A stretch of DNA of 64,000 nucleotides from NCBI GenBank assembly GCA_019448385.1, contig JAGTXO010000036.1:248001-312000 (forward strand). Reading direction: 5' to 3'. The position numbers and the translations under genes are program-made. Positions 36,457 through 46,473 of the stretch are shown here, piece by piece (the first letter of the stretch is position 1; each line of letters begins with the position of its first letter). Under the pieces are notes generated by a model that ran no database searches, was not told the DNA's origin, and worked only from the letters and a program-made list of their open reading frames with translations. Source of the stretch: Diacronema lutheri (lineage: Eukaryota > Haptophyta > Pavlovophyceae > Pavlovales > Pavlovaceae).

Positions 36457-38055
36457 TCAAATGGCGAGCAGCAGCCGCTGCTCAAGCTCGCGGTCCCCCT
36501 CGCGCCCCGGCCGTGCGCGCGCCGCGGCGTACGGCACGCTGCGCGCGCGGCGCGCGTACGCGACGGCCACGGCGGCCGCGACGGCCGCGACAGCGGCGGC
36601 CCTGGCAAGCATCGCAGCGGCCGACAGGCGCGCGCGCGCCGGCCCCTCGCCGTCGCGCGGCGCGGCCGCGCGAAGCCACACGCCCCGCGCCGCGCGCTCG
36701 TGCTGCGTTGGCTCGCACTTGGCAAGCCACTCGTCGAGCGGCAGACTCCATGGCGCGAGCGCGGCCTCGAGCTGCTCATACGCGCAGAGCGCGCCCGCGT
36801 CCGCGCAGCCGGGCAGCCGCGCGGTGATTGCGCGGCCCATGTAGAGCAGGCGCACGCGCGCACCCTTCGTCGCCGGCGCCACGCCGGGCGCGGGTGTCGC
36901 GCCGTGCGCGCGCGCGGGCGGCGCGCCCGACTGGCGCCAGACCTCAAATACAAAATGGGCGGCATACGGCGCCCAGCGGCCATCGTGCACGCCGAGCGCG
37001 GCCATGAGTGGCATGACCGTCGTGTCGTGCGCCGACCAGAGCGCAAACTTGGGCCGGCCGAGCTGCCCCTCGACTGCCGAGCGCGCGTGCTGCAAGACTT
37101 GGTGACCCAGCGCCCCCATCGCCAGCCGCGACCACGCCGCACGGTCGTGCGAGAGGAGGTGGGCCTCGTACGCCTGGATGGCGGCCCACGCGTCGGTGGC
37201 GAGCGCGCCGCTCAGGTTGGCCGGCAGCGCGGCGCCCGTGTCCACCGCCGATTGGCACGACGTGGCCGCTAGGCAGTCGAGCGCGCCGTTCCCGCGCAGC
37301 GTCGCGAGTTCTCCGCCGCCCATCGCAAACTCGAGCGCGGCGCGCGTGCGCGCGTCGAAGGCGGAGGCCTCCGGATCGCGCGCGAACGAGGTGGCCGCGG
37401 CCGCCTCGAGCTCGCTCAGCCGCGGGCACCGCTTCGCGTTCGGGTAGATGAATTCGAAATCGGGCTCGCCCACCGTCCATGGGATGGCGCGGCGCGCGTC
37501 GCGGCGGAAGGCGCGCGCCGAGGCGTTGACGAGGCCGGCGACGAGCTCCTCGCCACTGACGATGGCGCGCTCGAGGCTCGACGAGCGTAGGGCGAGCCCC
37601 GTCTCGCCGAAAAGCGGCAGCTCGTCGGGCAGCAGCGCGCCCACCGCTGCCGACTCGCCCACGTACGCCGCGCGCAGCGCGCGGCCGAGCGCGCGGTGCT
37701 GAGAGCGGCCTTCGTCGAGCAGTTGCCCGGCGGCGCAGCCGGAACGCTCGCCGATCGTGGAGGGCGTGCCTGCGTAGCTCAGCGCGAAGCGCAGCCCGTC
37801 GAGCTCGTGCTTCTCCGCCGGCCGGGCGCACGTCCACCCGATCGCGTCCGGGTCGAATCCGGGCCAGCAGGACGAGCGCTTGGCGGGGGCGCGCGCGCCG
37901 TGCCGCGTGACGACGCCGACCGCCGCGAGCTCGAGGCCGGCGAGCGCGGCGGGCGCGAGCGCCTCGATCGACGGCTCCGTCCGGCCGCAGTAGTCCTCGA
38001 GCTCGGCGCTCGCGACGACGAGCGCGGCCAGGGCGCCGACGAGCGCGGCGCACAT
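36457..38055 (-). CDS. Histidine acid phosphatase family protein, membrane-anchored
   Basis: Intronless, 532 residues from the ATG at 38055. A signal peptide (MCAALVGALAALVVASA) precedes the catalytic domain: VVTRHGARAP holds the phosphate-accepting His, and LWSAHDTTVMPLMAALG holds the H-D acid motif. Between them lie FGETGLALRSSSLERAIVSG and FEFIYPNAKRCPRL, as in the PXYLP1/prostatic phosphatase branch. A membrane helix near the C-terminus (AAMLARAAAVAAVAAAVAV) would tether it, active site outside the cell or in the lumen. It could release phosphate from external esters. The start lies nine bases from the start of the divergent EamA gene. Confidence 0.85.
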   Translation of the reverse strand: MCAALVGALAALVVASAELEDYCGRTEPSIEALAPAALAGLELAAVGVVTRHGARAPAKRSSCWPGFDPDAIGWTCARPAEKHELDGLRFALSYAGTPSTIGERSGCAAGQLLDEGRSQHRALGRALRAAYVGESAAVGALLPDELPLFGETGLALRSSSLERAIVSGEELVAGLVNASARAFRRDARRAIPWTVGEPDFEFIYPNAKRCPRLSELEAAAATSFARDPEASAFDARTRAALEFAMGGGELATLRGNGALDCLAATSCQSAVDTGAALPANLSGALATDAWAAIQAYEAHLLSHDRAAWSRLAMGALGHQVLQHARSAVEGQLGRPKFALWSAHDTTVMPLMAALGVHDGRWAPYAAHFVFEVWRQSGAPPARAHGATPAPGVAPATKGARVRLLYMGRAITARLPGCADAGALCAYEQLEAALAPWSLPLDEWLAKCEPTQHERAARGVWLRAAAPRDGEGPARARLSAAAMLARAAAVAAVAAAVAVAYARRARSVPYAAARARPGREGDRELEQRLLLAI

Positions 38056-38064
38056 TCTTGGTAT

Positions 38065-39369
38065 ATGGCGCCCCGTGGGGCGATGGCTCCCACTCGACGG
38101 AGAGCCGCGTCGACGCTGCTGCTCCTCGTACTCTCCAGCGTCGAGATCACGCGCGCGCGGAGGGGCCCGGGCTGGCAGCCGCGCCGCCTCGTTGCGCGGC
38201 GATGCGCGCCGTCGCGCGCGGCAGCGCGCGGCTGCGCGCCGCCGGACACGCGCGAGACGCGCGCGCTCGAGGTCCCGGACGTGTCGCGCGCGCCAGGGGC
38301 GCTCTCGCGGCGCGCGGCATTCGCGCTGCTCAACGCGGTAGCGTGCGTGTGGGGCACGCAGCACCCGGTGATCAAGCAGTGCGTCGAGACGGGCTACGCG
38401 CAGACCCACTCGGCGCTCGCGGCCGCCGGCATGCTCAACCTCGGCCGTTTTGCGGTCGGCGCGCTCGTCTTTGCACCCTTCTTGCCACCACTCGCGCGCG
38501 GCTCGGCGCTGGCCCCAGCGGACGCGTCGGCCGCGGCGAGCTGGCGGTACGGCGCTGAGCTTGGCCTGTGGACCTTCGCCGGCTTCGCGCTACAGGCGAT
38601 CGGTCTCGAATCGACGAGCGCATCCCGGTCGGCGTTCCTTCTCTACCTCAACGTCAAGCTCGTGCCGCTGCTCTCGAGCGCGCTGTACCGCACGCCGATT
38701 GCGCCGTCGACGTGGCTCTCGGCGTTCGCCGCTCTGTGCGGCACCGCGCTCCTCTCGTCCGACGGGCTCGCGCCCAATGCAGGCGACGCGTGGTCGGTGC
38801 TCGCCGCGCTCGCGAGCGCCGCCTTCATTGTGCGTCTGCAGGCGGCGAGCGTCGCGTGCGCAGGGCGAGGTCGCTCGCTCAACGCAGTGACGCTCCTCGT
38901 CGCATGCTCGCTCTGCGCACTCTGGTGCGCCGCGCTCGCCGCCGCGCGCGCGCCCGCCGAGCCGGCGAGCGCCGCGGCCGCACTCGGTGCCGATCTCGTC
39001 GCGTTTGGCGAGAGCGAGTGGCGCGCGCTGCTTTACCTGGGCGTCGTCTGCACGGGGCTGTGCTCGTGGGCGCAAACCATCGGCCAGCGCGAGGTTGGCG
39101 CCGAGCAGGCAGCGATCGTGTACGCGACCGACCCGCTCTGGGCGGCGCTCTTCTCGTGGCTCGCGCTCGGTGAGTCGCTCGGCGCGCGCGGCTGGGCGGG
39201 CGCCGCGCTCATCCTCGCGGCGGCCGTGTCGACGCAGGCGCTCGCGCTCGCCGCGCCACCCGCGCCGATTGCCAAGGTGGACCCGCGGCCGGACGGCGCG
39301 CAGGGCTCGCGCGGCGCGGATCTGCCGGCGGCCGCTTGCATGAACGCCACTGCCACTGGCACTGTCTGA
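38065..39369 (+). CDS. EamA/DMT-family transporter, probably plastid membrane
   Basis: Intronless, 434 residues; ATG at 38065 with another at 38083. The N-terminal 80 residues look like a bipartite plastid sequence (STLLLLVLSSVEITRARRGP, then Arg/Ala-rich). Ten membrane helices follow in two EamA halves: LLNAVACVWGTQHPVIKQ, LWTFAGFALQAIGLESTSAS, AFLLYLNVKLVPLLSSALY; then ALLYLGVVCTGLCSWAQTIG, QAAIVYATDPLWAALFSWLA and LGESLGARGWAGAALIL. DMT proteins export metabolites; plant and algal members in plastids carry amino acids, nucleotides or sugars. Substrate unknown. Confidence 0.87.
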   Translation: MAPRGAMAPTRRRAASTLLLLVLSSVEITRARRGPGWQPRRLVARRCAPSRAAARGCAPPDTRETRALEVPDVSRAPGALSRRAAFALLNAVACVWGTQHPVIKQCVETGYAQTHSALAAAGMLNLGRFAVGALVFAPFLPPLARGSALAPADASAAASWRYGAELGLWTFAGFALQAIGLESTSASRSAFLLYLNVKLVPLLSSALYRTPIAPSTWLSAFAALCGTALLSSDGLAPNAGDAWSVLAALASAAFIVRLQAASVACAGRGRSLNAVTLLVACSLCALWCAALAAARAPAEPASAAAALGADLVAFGESEWRALLYLGVVCTGLCSWAQTIGQREVGAEQAAIVYATDPLWAALFSWLALGESLGARGWAGAALILAAAVSTQALALAAPPAPIAKVDPRPDGAQGSRGADLPAAACMNATATGTV

Positions 39370-39450
39370 TCGCAGTCGTGAGTCACTTGTGACGGTCCGT
39401 TCTCGCCAATTACCAAAATAGGGACGAGATTCAGCCGATTGGGCCGGTGG

Positions 39451-41172
39451 TCACAGCATGCGCGCGCCCGACGAGTCACCGGCCGGCGCGCGCACGCGCG
39501 GGCGCGGGCGCGCGTCGACGACTTGTGCGCCTGCCACGGCGGCAGCCGGCGCGGCGGCGGACGGTGCGGGCTGCGCGCACACAGCAGGCGCGCGGATGAT
39601 GAGCCGGTCGGCGAATGCGCGCAGCAGCTCCGGATGCTCGCTCGCGTGCGCGGCGAACTCTGCGTACGAGATGAGCCCGTCCCCATCATCGTCGGAACTT
39701 TCAAAGATGGCGTTGGCCGCACCCTCGCTCATCGCGCGCCCGCCGCGCGGGAGGAGGAGGAGGCGAAGCACCTGCGCGCGCGTGAGCGTGGCTTCGAGCG
39801 AGCCGGCGAGCGTGCTCCACGCGAAGCGCAGCGCCTCGGCGTTGGTCGGGTCATGCTCCGCCGAGTTGACGAGGAGCAGACCGACGAGCCACTCGCGGAA
39901 GGAGACCGTCCCCGTCTCGTCAACGTCGAGCAGCCGGAACGCGGCCTCGAGCTCGGGGCGGAGCTCGAGCGTCGCCACCTCGTCGCCGTCAGCCAGCGCC
40001 GAGAGCCACTGCTCGAGCGTCAGCTCGCCGCGCTTGGCCGTGTCGAAGCGGGCAAAGCGCTCCATCACCGCACGGATCGTGCTGCGCTGCACGTCAAAGA
40101 CACCGCTCAGCTTGCTCATCTCGACGACGGCCTTGTCGACGGGCAGGTGGAGCACGCGCGCCTCGCGCTGCAGCGCGACGTCGTCGAGCGAGTGCCCCGT
40201 CGTCGGCACGCCCAGCTCGGCCGCCATCTGCGCGCGCACATTCTCGGCGAAGAGTGGAGCGTCGGCGCGCTCGGCGGCGCTAGGCGCGTGTGGCGGCAGG
40301 TACGCCACCTCCATGCGGTTGAGCGGCTGGCGCAGCAAGCCAAAGGCGAGGCCGGCGAGGCTATCGTTGCCGTACACCCACGACGGGTCGAAGAAGCCCC
40401 ACGCCGCGCACACGCGGCCTGCGACAGGCGGGTAGGCGACGAGCGCGGGCTGGACGGACAGCGCCGGTACAAAGGCGCCGGGCTTGAAGGCGATGAGCGC
40501 GCGGCCGTTGGTCGTCGTGCCCTCGGGAAAGATGGCCACCTGTGGGAAGCGCGGCGACGCCGCGCGCCGCCGGATCTCGTTGACCACCTCCGCACGGCTC
40601 GTGGGCGACGAGCGGTCGACCTGTATCACCTGCATCGCCGCGGCGAGCGTCGCGACGACCGGCATGCGCAGGTTCTCCGCGGCGCCGACGAAGGTGGCGC
40701 CCGTGTGCCACGCGAGGAATGCCGGCTCAACCGGCCCGTGGTGGTTCATCACGATGATCGGTGCCTCGGCCTTGCTCGCCGGCGCGCCGCGCGTTGGGAT
40801 GTGCACGTAGCCGATGCAGAAGAGCATCGCGCGCAGGTGCTGGCGCAAGACCCACTGGAGGAGCCTGCGCCACGCGACGAAGGGCTCGCGCAGTTGCGCA
40901 TCGGAGAGGCCGCAGATCTGCGCACTCGCCACGACGAACGCCGAGAGCAGGAGTGGCGCGATCAGCGCGAGCCGGGCGGGCACGAGGAAAATCGTCGAGA
41001 GCGCGCGCGCGACGCGTTCGCCCGGTGGCGACACGGCGCCGTACGTCTTGGGGATGAACGGATTGGGTGCCTCGCTCTCGGCGAGCAGGCGGTACCGCGA
41101 CGGGTGGCGCATCGCCGCGGCGATGGACGCCCGGCGCTTCGCCAGCGGGCCCGCGTTCTCGCCCGGTGACAT
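39451..41172 (-). CDS. Lysophospholipid acyltransferase (LPCAT/LPEAT type) with EF hands
   Basis: Intronless, 573 residues from the ATG at 41172; an upstream in-frame ATG near 41247 could add 25 residues. A membrane segment (FLVPARLALIAPLLLSAFVV) precedes the acyltransferase domain with IVMNHHGPVEPAFLA (an H-x4-E version of the usual H-x4-D, as in plant LPEAT) and AIFPEGTTTNGRALIAFK. The C-terminal 200 residues hold EF hands: DTAKRGELTLEQW, DVDETGTVSFREW and SSDDDGDGLISYAEF; only the last keeps a full set of calcium ligands. The enzyme transfers acyl groups to lysophospholipids in the ER, remodelling membrane lipids, and calcium may tune it. Confidence 0.88.
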   Translation of the reverse strand: MSPGENAGPLAKRRASIAAAMRHPSRYRLLAESEAPNPFIPKTYGAVSPPGERVARALSTIFLVPARLALIAPLLLSAFVVASAQICGLSDAQLREPFVAWRRLLQWVLRQHLRAMLFCIGYVHIPTRGAPASKAEAPIIVMNHHGPVEPAFLAWHTGATFVGAAENLRMPVVATLAAAMQVIQVDRSSPTSRAEVVNEIRRRAASPRFPQVAIFPEGTTTNGRALIAFKPGAFVPALSVQPALVAYPPVAGRVCAAWGFFDPSWVYGNDSLAGLAFGLLRQPLNRMEVAYLPPHAPSAAERADAPLFAENVRAQMAAELGVPTTGHSLDDVALQREARVLHLPVDKAVVEMSKLSGVFDVQRSTIRAVMERFARFDTAKRGELTLEQWLSALADGDEVATLELRPELEAAFRLLDVDETGTVSFREWLVGLLLVNSAEHDPTNAEALRFAWSTLAGSLEATLTRAQVLRLLLLPRGGRAMSEGAANAIFESSDDDGDGLISYAEFAAHASEHPELLRAFADRLIIRAPAVCAQPAPSAAAPAAAVAGAQVVDARPRPRVRAPAGDSSGARML

Positions 41173-41291
41173 CGCAGCGACCCTGAAATATTGGTATACG
41201 ATCAACGTAGTATGGGGAACTCCCACAGAATAAAGAATTCTGTCCATTCCCGCGACTTTTCGTAGCGAAATGCAAATGGCGTAGCGCGGGG

Positions 41292-43685
41292 ATGCGCGTC
41301 GCGTGCGTGCTCCTCGCGCTGCTCCCGTCCGCGCGCGCAAGAACGCGCAAGTGGCGGGACGAAGTCGAGGACGCGCGTAACGTGACCGAGAGTCAGATGG
41401 CTGACGGGCTGGCGCGCGTCGCGGCCGGCTGGCGCGACGAGTCGTCGCGGCCTGTGGCGGAGTTTGCGCTGCTGCTTACTGGGCGTGCGCCCGGCTTTGG
41501 CATCAGCTCGACACAAGCGCTCAACGCGGCTGGGCTTCGCGATCACGAGCGCACAAGTGTAAGCACGATCATATTTGCAGCGCGCTCGCACCTCGAGTTC
41601 GTCGTGCGCGCCCAGGAGGCCGGCGTCGGCGTGGACGTGTTCGTCCACTCGTGGAACCCGGAAGCCGCGGCGCTCATCGACGCGCAGTACGGCGAGCATT
41701 TGGTCCTCTCGGCGCACGAGCGCCCCCCGCTCAGCGGTGCGCGCCGCCGCGCATGCGTGCGCGCGACCAGCAGCGGCGCCGCCGCTCTCAGCGCGCGCGC
41801 GCGCGTGCACGTCCGCGCTTCTCAGGCGTGCGCGACAAGGCGTACTCACACGCGCTCTCGATTGGCCGCGCGGCGCTGCTCGCGCGCCACTACGAGCGCG
41901 CCGCGCCACAGCGGCGCGGCGTGGCGTACCGATTGCTTTTCGCGGTGCGCATTGACCTTGTCTTCGGCCGGCCGGTGCGGCTCCGGCTGTTCGCGCCACG
42001 CCGCATCACGCTCGCAACGCGCTGCTGCGCCGGCGCCGTCAAGGCGGAGCGCGAGCGAGCCTCGTTCCTGCGCGCGTGCGCCGGGCGCATCGCGCCCAGG
42101 CGTGGCGTGTCGCACTTTGCACGCGCTCGCCTCGAGCCATGCAGCGCGGGCCGGCTGATGTCTGCCAGCTCAGCGTATGCGCGCGCTCAGCCAGGCGTGT
42201 CACGCGCCTTTTACGTTCTGGACTGGTGGCTCGCGGCACCGTCGGACGATCTGGTCACGTGGGCGGAGGTCGTGGCGGACAGGGCCTTGTGCGCGCTCGC
42301 GCGCCTCACACGCCGCGCCATCGTTGCCGCCTCTCGCTGAGCGCCGCGCGATCCGCTCGCGCGCCCGCGCCCGCGACGGTGGCAGTTACGAGTGCGCGGG
42401 GCGCGCGCTCGGCATCAAGATGATGTGGGGGCACCTGCTCTGGCCGCTGCACATACACGAGGCGCTTGGTGCCACGAGTCGCATCGCCTTCTCCTCTGCG
42501 GTCCTCGCCGAGATCGCGCGCCTCGCACGGCCGCACAAGCGGAAGGCGAGCGGCAAGGCGAACGGCACGCGGCTGGCGGCCGGGTGGGTGCCGGGCGCGC
42601 CAAAGACCACGCGCGTCGGCCACTGCATGGCCATCGTGCACGGCGGCAAGCAGCTGCTGCCCGAGGCCATCCTCGCGACGCCGGCCGACGCTCGGCGCGA
42701 GGCCGCCATTGTCGGACTGCCCGAACGCTTCGCGCCGATGGCGCGCATGTGTCCGACGCTGCTCGCGCCAGAGGCGGTGCGCGCGCCCGTGCCATGCTGC
42801 GCATACGGCGCCGCGTGCGGCGACGACCCCGTGCCGCCTGGCTGCGCAGCGGGCCGCGCTGAGCTGGTGGCGTACAAACGGCTGTTCCCACGGCTGCCCG
42901 GCGGGGCCCTCGCGCTTGAGGCGTGTGCACGCCATCTCTTCACGCCGACGGCGCGCTCCAGCGCGCACGTGCGCGGGATGGAGGTGGCAGTGAACTTTAA
43001 TGCGATGGCCCGCGGCCTGGTGGCCGCGCGCCTCCGGGCGGGCCGGCTGGGTGCCGCGCCGCTCGGCTGCGTGGGGGGCAGTGTTGGCTTTACCAACGAC
43101 GCTTCTTATTACGAAACTTTTGAACAGCTGCGAGGCGCCGTGGTCCCCGTCGGCGCGGCGCGCGCCGGCGCGGCCGTGCCGGCCGGCAGCTTCGGAACGC
43201 CGGCTGCCTTGACGACGCCTGCCTTGGCCATCCGGGCTGCGCCCTCTCGCTCTGCTGGCCGCGCTCCGCGCGCCCCGCCGCCCCTGCCCATCGACTGCGC
43301 CGGCACCGCGAACAACGTACTTTTCGCCCCGGTCGGTGGGTTTGGGGGCGGCGGGGCGCGCGTGCGCGGCCACGCGGCCAGCATCGCGGCGCTTGCCACG
43401 CTGGCGGCGGGTGGCGGTGCGCTTCGCGGCGGCGGCAGGGGGCTGCGACGCTGCGGGGAGGGCGGCGGCTCGCTGGCGGCGGGCGTCGCGCTCTGCAGCG
43501 GCGGCGGGCGGCTTGGCGACGTGGCAGGCGGCGGCTCGGGGGTGGCGGTCGTCGCCGACGATCTTCGGGCCTCGGCGTGCGCGTGCGCGTCGGCCGGTGG
43601 TGAGGTTGACGGCGGCCACCGGTGCGGCGGCGCGCGGGGGCGAGTATTATTACGGGCGAGTTCAGGGGGGCGTGCACCGGGCTGA
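41292..43685 (+). CDS. Secreted or Golgi glycosyltransferase-like protein, 3' end uncertain
   Basis: Exons 41292..41736, 41826..42288 and 42386..43685 join in phase (735 residues); donors are GTGCGCGCC and GTGCGCGCT. A signal peptide starts it (MRVACVLLALLPSARA). Motifs: VGVDVFVHSWNPEAAALIDA, YRLLFAVRIDLVFGRPVRL, FYVLDWWLAAPSDDLVTW, MMWGHLLWPLHIHEALG. The V-F-V-H-S-W strand and the R-x-D and D-W-W motifs are those of algal exostosin- or capsule-like glycosyltransferases, and the protein is a distant relative of the one at 22562. After about 43130 the frame turns Gly/Ala-rich and enters a dispersed repeat copy, so the true stop may be earlier. Confidence 0.6.
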
Positions 43686-43722
43686 GGCGTGACGAACGTA
43701 GCGAGCGAAAGAGTGCGGACGT
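43645..43722 (+). repeat. Dispersed repeat, copy 2 (truncated)
   Basis: TATTATTACGGGCGAGTTCA, a G run, CGTGCACCGGGCTGAGGCGT, GACGAACGTAGCGAGCGAAA and GAGTGCGGACG. It overlaps the last open codons of the 41292 gene model and abuts the stop of the minus-strand gene at 43722. Confidence 0.75.
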
Positions 43723-44345
43723 CACCTCAAAAGCTCGCACTCGTCGCCCTCTCGATGCTCGTGCTCGGGCGGCGCGGGCAACGGCGGCGGCGCCCACGAA
43801 AAGAGCGACCGGTGCGCGGCCGCGCGCTCGTCCGGCAGCTGCGCGGCCAGTCCCGTAAGCCCGCTCGCAGCGCGATCGCGCGAGAGCTGGGCGGCGTGCT
43901 TGCGCGCCGCGCGTCGAGCTGCGAGCTGCTCGAGCTCGTCCTCCATCTCCTTGTCCTTCTGGCCCTTGTCGTTCAGGATTTGTAGGCTGAGCTGCTCGAC
44001 GGCGCTCAGCACTGGCTCGGGCTCGGCCGCGGCTGGCGCCCCGGCCGCAGGCGCGCCGGTGGACGGTATGCGGACCGCAGAGCGCATCTTGGGCGGCGCA
44101 TCGGGCGGAAGCTCGCGCTGCAGAATTTTGAGCGCGGAGCCAAGCATCTCGTCGCGACGGTCCGCCGCACTCCCGCCGTTGGCTTTGAGCTCCTCGAGCG
44201 CGCGAGAGCGCGCGGCCGCGGCCTGCTCAGACATCTCGCGTTTCACCTTCTCGCGGATGCCGGCCTCCTTGGCGGCGCGCTTGGCGTGCGCCTCGCGCGC
44301 CTGGGCGCGCGCGGCGTCACCCTCGGCGCGCGACACACCCGGCAT
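43722..44345 (-). CDS. Small coiled-coil protein, not recognised
   Basis: Intronless, 207 residues from the ATG at 44345 (MPGVSRAEGDAARAQAREAH). The first 80 residues are Lys/Arg/Glu-rich helix; the middle has SAVEQLSLQILNDKGQKDKE and EMEDELEQLAARRAARKHAA; the end is acidic after a Pro run (APPPLPAPPEHEHREGDECE). Low hydrophobicity and charge periodicity suggest a soluble coiled-coil protein. I cannot assign a family. Its 5' flank is unusually AT-rich for this window (AAAAGTTATAAAAAGTCGAA around 44398-44420), possibly a TATA-type promoter. Confidence 0.6.
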   Translation of the reverse strand: MPGVSRAEGDAARAQAREAHAKRAAKEAGIREKVKREMSEQAAAARSRALEELKANGGSAADRRDEMLGSALKILQRELPPDAPPKMRSAVRIPSTGAPAAGAPAAAEPEPVLSAVEQLSLQILNDKGQKDKEMEDELEQLAARRAARKHAAQLSRDRAASGLTGLAAQLPDERAAAHRSLFSWAPPPLPAPPEHEHREGDECELLR

Positions 44346-44578
44346 GACCACCCGTGCAGCTTTAACGTCCCGCACGGCCGCTCGTACTGAACAAGTTAAA
44401 AGTTATAAAAAGTCGAAAAGTGAAAAAGTGACAACTCGCCGAACTCGGAGGCAGCCAAGTCAACACTCAGATGCCACGGCATGCCAAATGCGCACACCAA
44501 GGAGGCTGCTGAGAGCACCCACGTTGGACTGCACTCTCGCCCCACCGCCAACGGGTCAGGTCGCTGTGTCCGTGTCGG

Positions 44579-45188
44579 TCAGACAGACCCACCCTTCAGC
44601 CAGCCGACGCCCTCACGCTGGCACCGCTCGACGAACCTGCGCAGCCAGCGCTCCATCGCGTCGCTTGGCAATGGATTGTCAAAGCTCCGCACAAACTTGA
44701 CCAGATCGCCTGCGATGATCTTGGCAACTTCCACCACCTCGTTGGATGCCATCTCGGGCATGCGCGTCGCGAGCGTCGTGAGGGGGAGCAGCTCGATGCC
44801 GATCTGCGCGGTCGTCGGAATCGCGTCGCGTGCGGACCCTGCGGCGCGGGGAGGAGCGACGCGCGGAACGGGTGGGCGTGGTCGGGCGCCGGCGCGACGG
44901 GAGTGTCCGCTGCGTTGCGTACGCACAGACGTAGCGCGGCTTGAAAATGGCGCTCGGCAAGTCATTTCGCACGCAGCCGAGGTAGTGCCATTGGGAGAGC
45001 TCAAAGGGCGGCGCAGCGATCAACACCGCGAGCCCAAGCTCCGGTGCGAGCGGCGCCGAGAGAAACACGACAAGCTCGCTGATCTCGGCGCAGTCTTCGA
45101 TCGGCAGCACCCACCGGTTGTCGGCCGCCTGCGCAAAGCCCGCGGCCGAGATGACGGGCTTGCCCGGGAGCAGCACGTGGAACACCAT
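44579..45188 (-). CDS. Hikeshi/OPI10 family protein
   Basis: Two exons, 44927..45188 and 44579..44838, 173 residues; the 88-bp intron starts GTGCGTACG. The family features are present: MVFHVLLPGKPVISAAGF, ELVVFLSAPLAPELGLAVLI, WHYLGCVRNDLPSAIFKPRY (the L-G ... N-x2-P-S-A-I-F-K block) and IGIELLPLTTLATRM, then a C-terminal helix set ending QREGVGWLKGGSV. Hikeshi carries Hsp70 into the nucleus during heat stress. Animal and yeast members are about 200 residues, so this one is complete. It shares a 273-bp upstream region with the OTU gene. Confidence 0.88.
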
Positions 45189-45461
45189 GAGGTGCCTACC
45201 ACCCGAGGCGCATCGACGTGGTGCGGCTCGGCGCGCGCGGGCACTGCGCTCGTGCCGTCGGCGGCTCCCGCCTGGACGGCCCGATCGGCGTCTCGACTCG
45301 AGAGCGGCTGCACCGTCCCTTTTTAAAGGTGAGAACTGGAGACGGCGCCATTCTCTATGCGAGCCGACTACGCGCGCGACAAGCGGGCTTGAGACGGCCA
45401 GGCGGCCCGAGACAAGTCGTGCCGACGGCAAGGAGGCGCGCGCCGCGCGCCGCGCGGCCCG

Positions 45462-46250
45462 ATGGGCAAGAAGGGCGACGCGGAGGAGAACGCACGACGC
45501 AAGGCCGCCAAACGCGCGCACAAGCAGCAGCGTGCCCAGGGCGCCAGACCCGAGACGTCGGCGAGCGTGCGCACGATGCTCAAGCGGCTCGGGCTACGCG
45601 TGCGCAACGTGGAGCCGGATGGCAACTGCCAGTTCCGTGCGGTCGCCGACCAGCTCTACGGCGACCCGGACCGCTACCGCCAGGTGCGCACGATGGCGAT
45701 CGCCGAGCTCGAGCGCAACGCGCAGTTGTACAAGGGCTTCGTCACCGACGACGAGCCCTTCGACGCATACGTCGCGCGGATGCGCGACGAATCGGAGTGG
45801 GGCGATATGACGACGCTGGTGGCGCTCGCGTCCAGCGCCTCGCTCCGCGTGATCGTCCACCAGAACGACGCCGAGCTCCCGCGATACGAGCTCGTGCCGC
45901 ACCACGGCACCGTGGTCCGCACGATCCACGTGCTCTTCGACCCGTCGGTCGAGCACTACGACTCGGTGCGCGCGCTGGGCGATGGGGCGGACGGCGAGCC
46001 GCCCGCGAGTATCCCGTGGGCCGGCGGCGAGGCGCGCGCGGGCGCCGACGCCATTGATGAGCTCGTCGATGAGCTCGCCGCCGAGCTCGGCAACGCGAGC
46101 GTCGGCAGCGCGGGCAAGAGGGGCGGCAAATCGGCGCGCGACAAGCGCGCGGCCAAGCCAAAGACGAAGAAGCAGATGCAGGCCGAGGCGCTGCAGGAGG
46201 CCAAGGCCGAGCTGCGCCGTGAGGAGCTCTCAAAAACGCTCAGCGTTTAG
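45462..46250 (+). CDS. OTU-domain deubiquitinase (OTUD3/OTUD6-like)
   Basis: Intronless, 262 residues, ATG at 45462. A basic N-terminus (MGKKGDAEENARRKAAKRAH) precedes the OTU domain: VEPDGNCQFRAVADQLYGD with catalytic Asp and Cys, then SEWGDMTTLVALASSASLRV and VLFDPSVEHYDSVRAL with the catalytic His. A C-terminal acidic helix (AIDELVDELAAELGNASVG) and a Lys-rich coiled tail follow. Unlike the transposon OTU frame at 28360, all three catalytic positions can be seen here. It cuts ubiquitin chains in the cytosol or nucleus. Confidence 0.92.
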   Translation: MGKKGDAEENARRKAAKRAHKQQRAQGARPETSASVRTMLKRLGLRVRNVEPDGNCQFRAVADQLYGDPDRYRQVRTMAIAELERNAQLYKGFVTDDEPFDAYVARMRDESEWGDMTTLVALASSASLRVIVHQNDAELPRYELVPHHGTVVRTIHVLFDPSVEHYDSVRALGDGADGEPPASIPWAGGEARAGADAIDELVDELAAELGNASVGSAGKRGGKSARDKRAAKPKTKKQMQAEALQEAKAELRREELSKTLSV

Positions 46251-46287
46251 GTTTGCAGGACACGGAGGAAGCGCCACGGCGTTCGCC

Positions 46288-46370
46288 AGGCGTGACGAAC
46301 GGAACGAGCGAAAGTGTGCACGCAGCGTCGGTCCGCACTCCGCAGTCAGAGCGACGACCCTGTCCAGCGG
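46288..46370 (+). repeat. Dispersed repeat, copy 3 (3' part only)
   Basis: AGGCGTGACGAACGGAACGA, GCGAAAGTGTGCACGCAGCG, TCGGTCCG, then CAGTCAGAGCGACGACCCTG. It lies about 38 bp after the OTU gene stop and 100 bp before the EF-hand gene start. Confidence 0.8.
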
Positions 46371-46473
46371 CCAAATGAATGAATCATGGCAAAATGCAAA
46401 ATAATGAGGATTCCCGCGCGTGAGCTGGTGCCCAAAACCGCCGAAGTCTCTCGAACCCTTCCAGGCGAAAAGG

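Noticed and set aside
42306-43619. 437-residue minus-strand open frame opposite the glycosyltransferase-like gene
   Set aside because: Arg/Ala composition without any motif; the plus strand carries recognisable glycosyltransferase-like motifs joined by phase-consistent introns.
44395-44425. AT-rich patch as an origin or attachment site
   Set aside because: It is a single 30-bp patch next to a gene start; a promoter element is a simpler reading and nothing else supports an origin.
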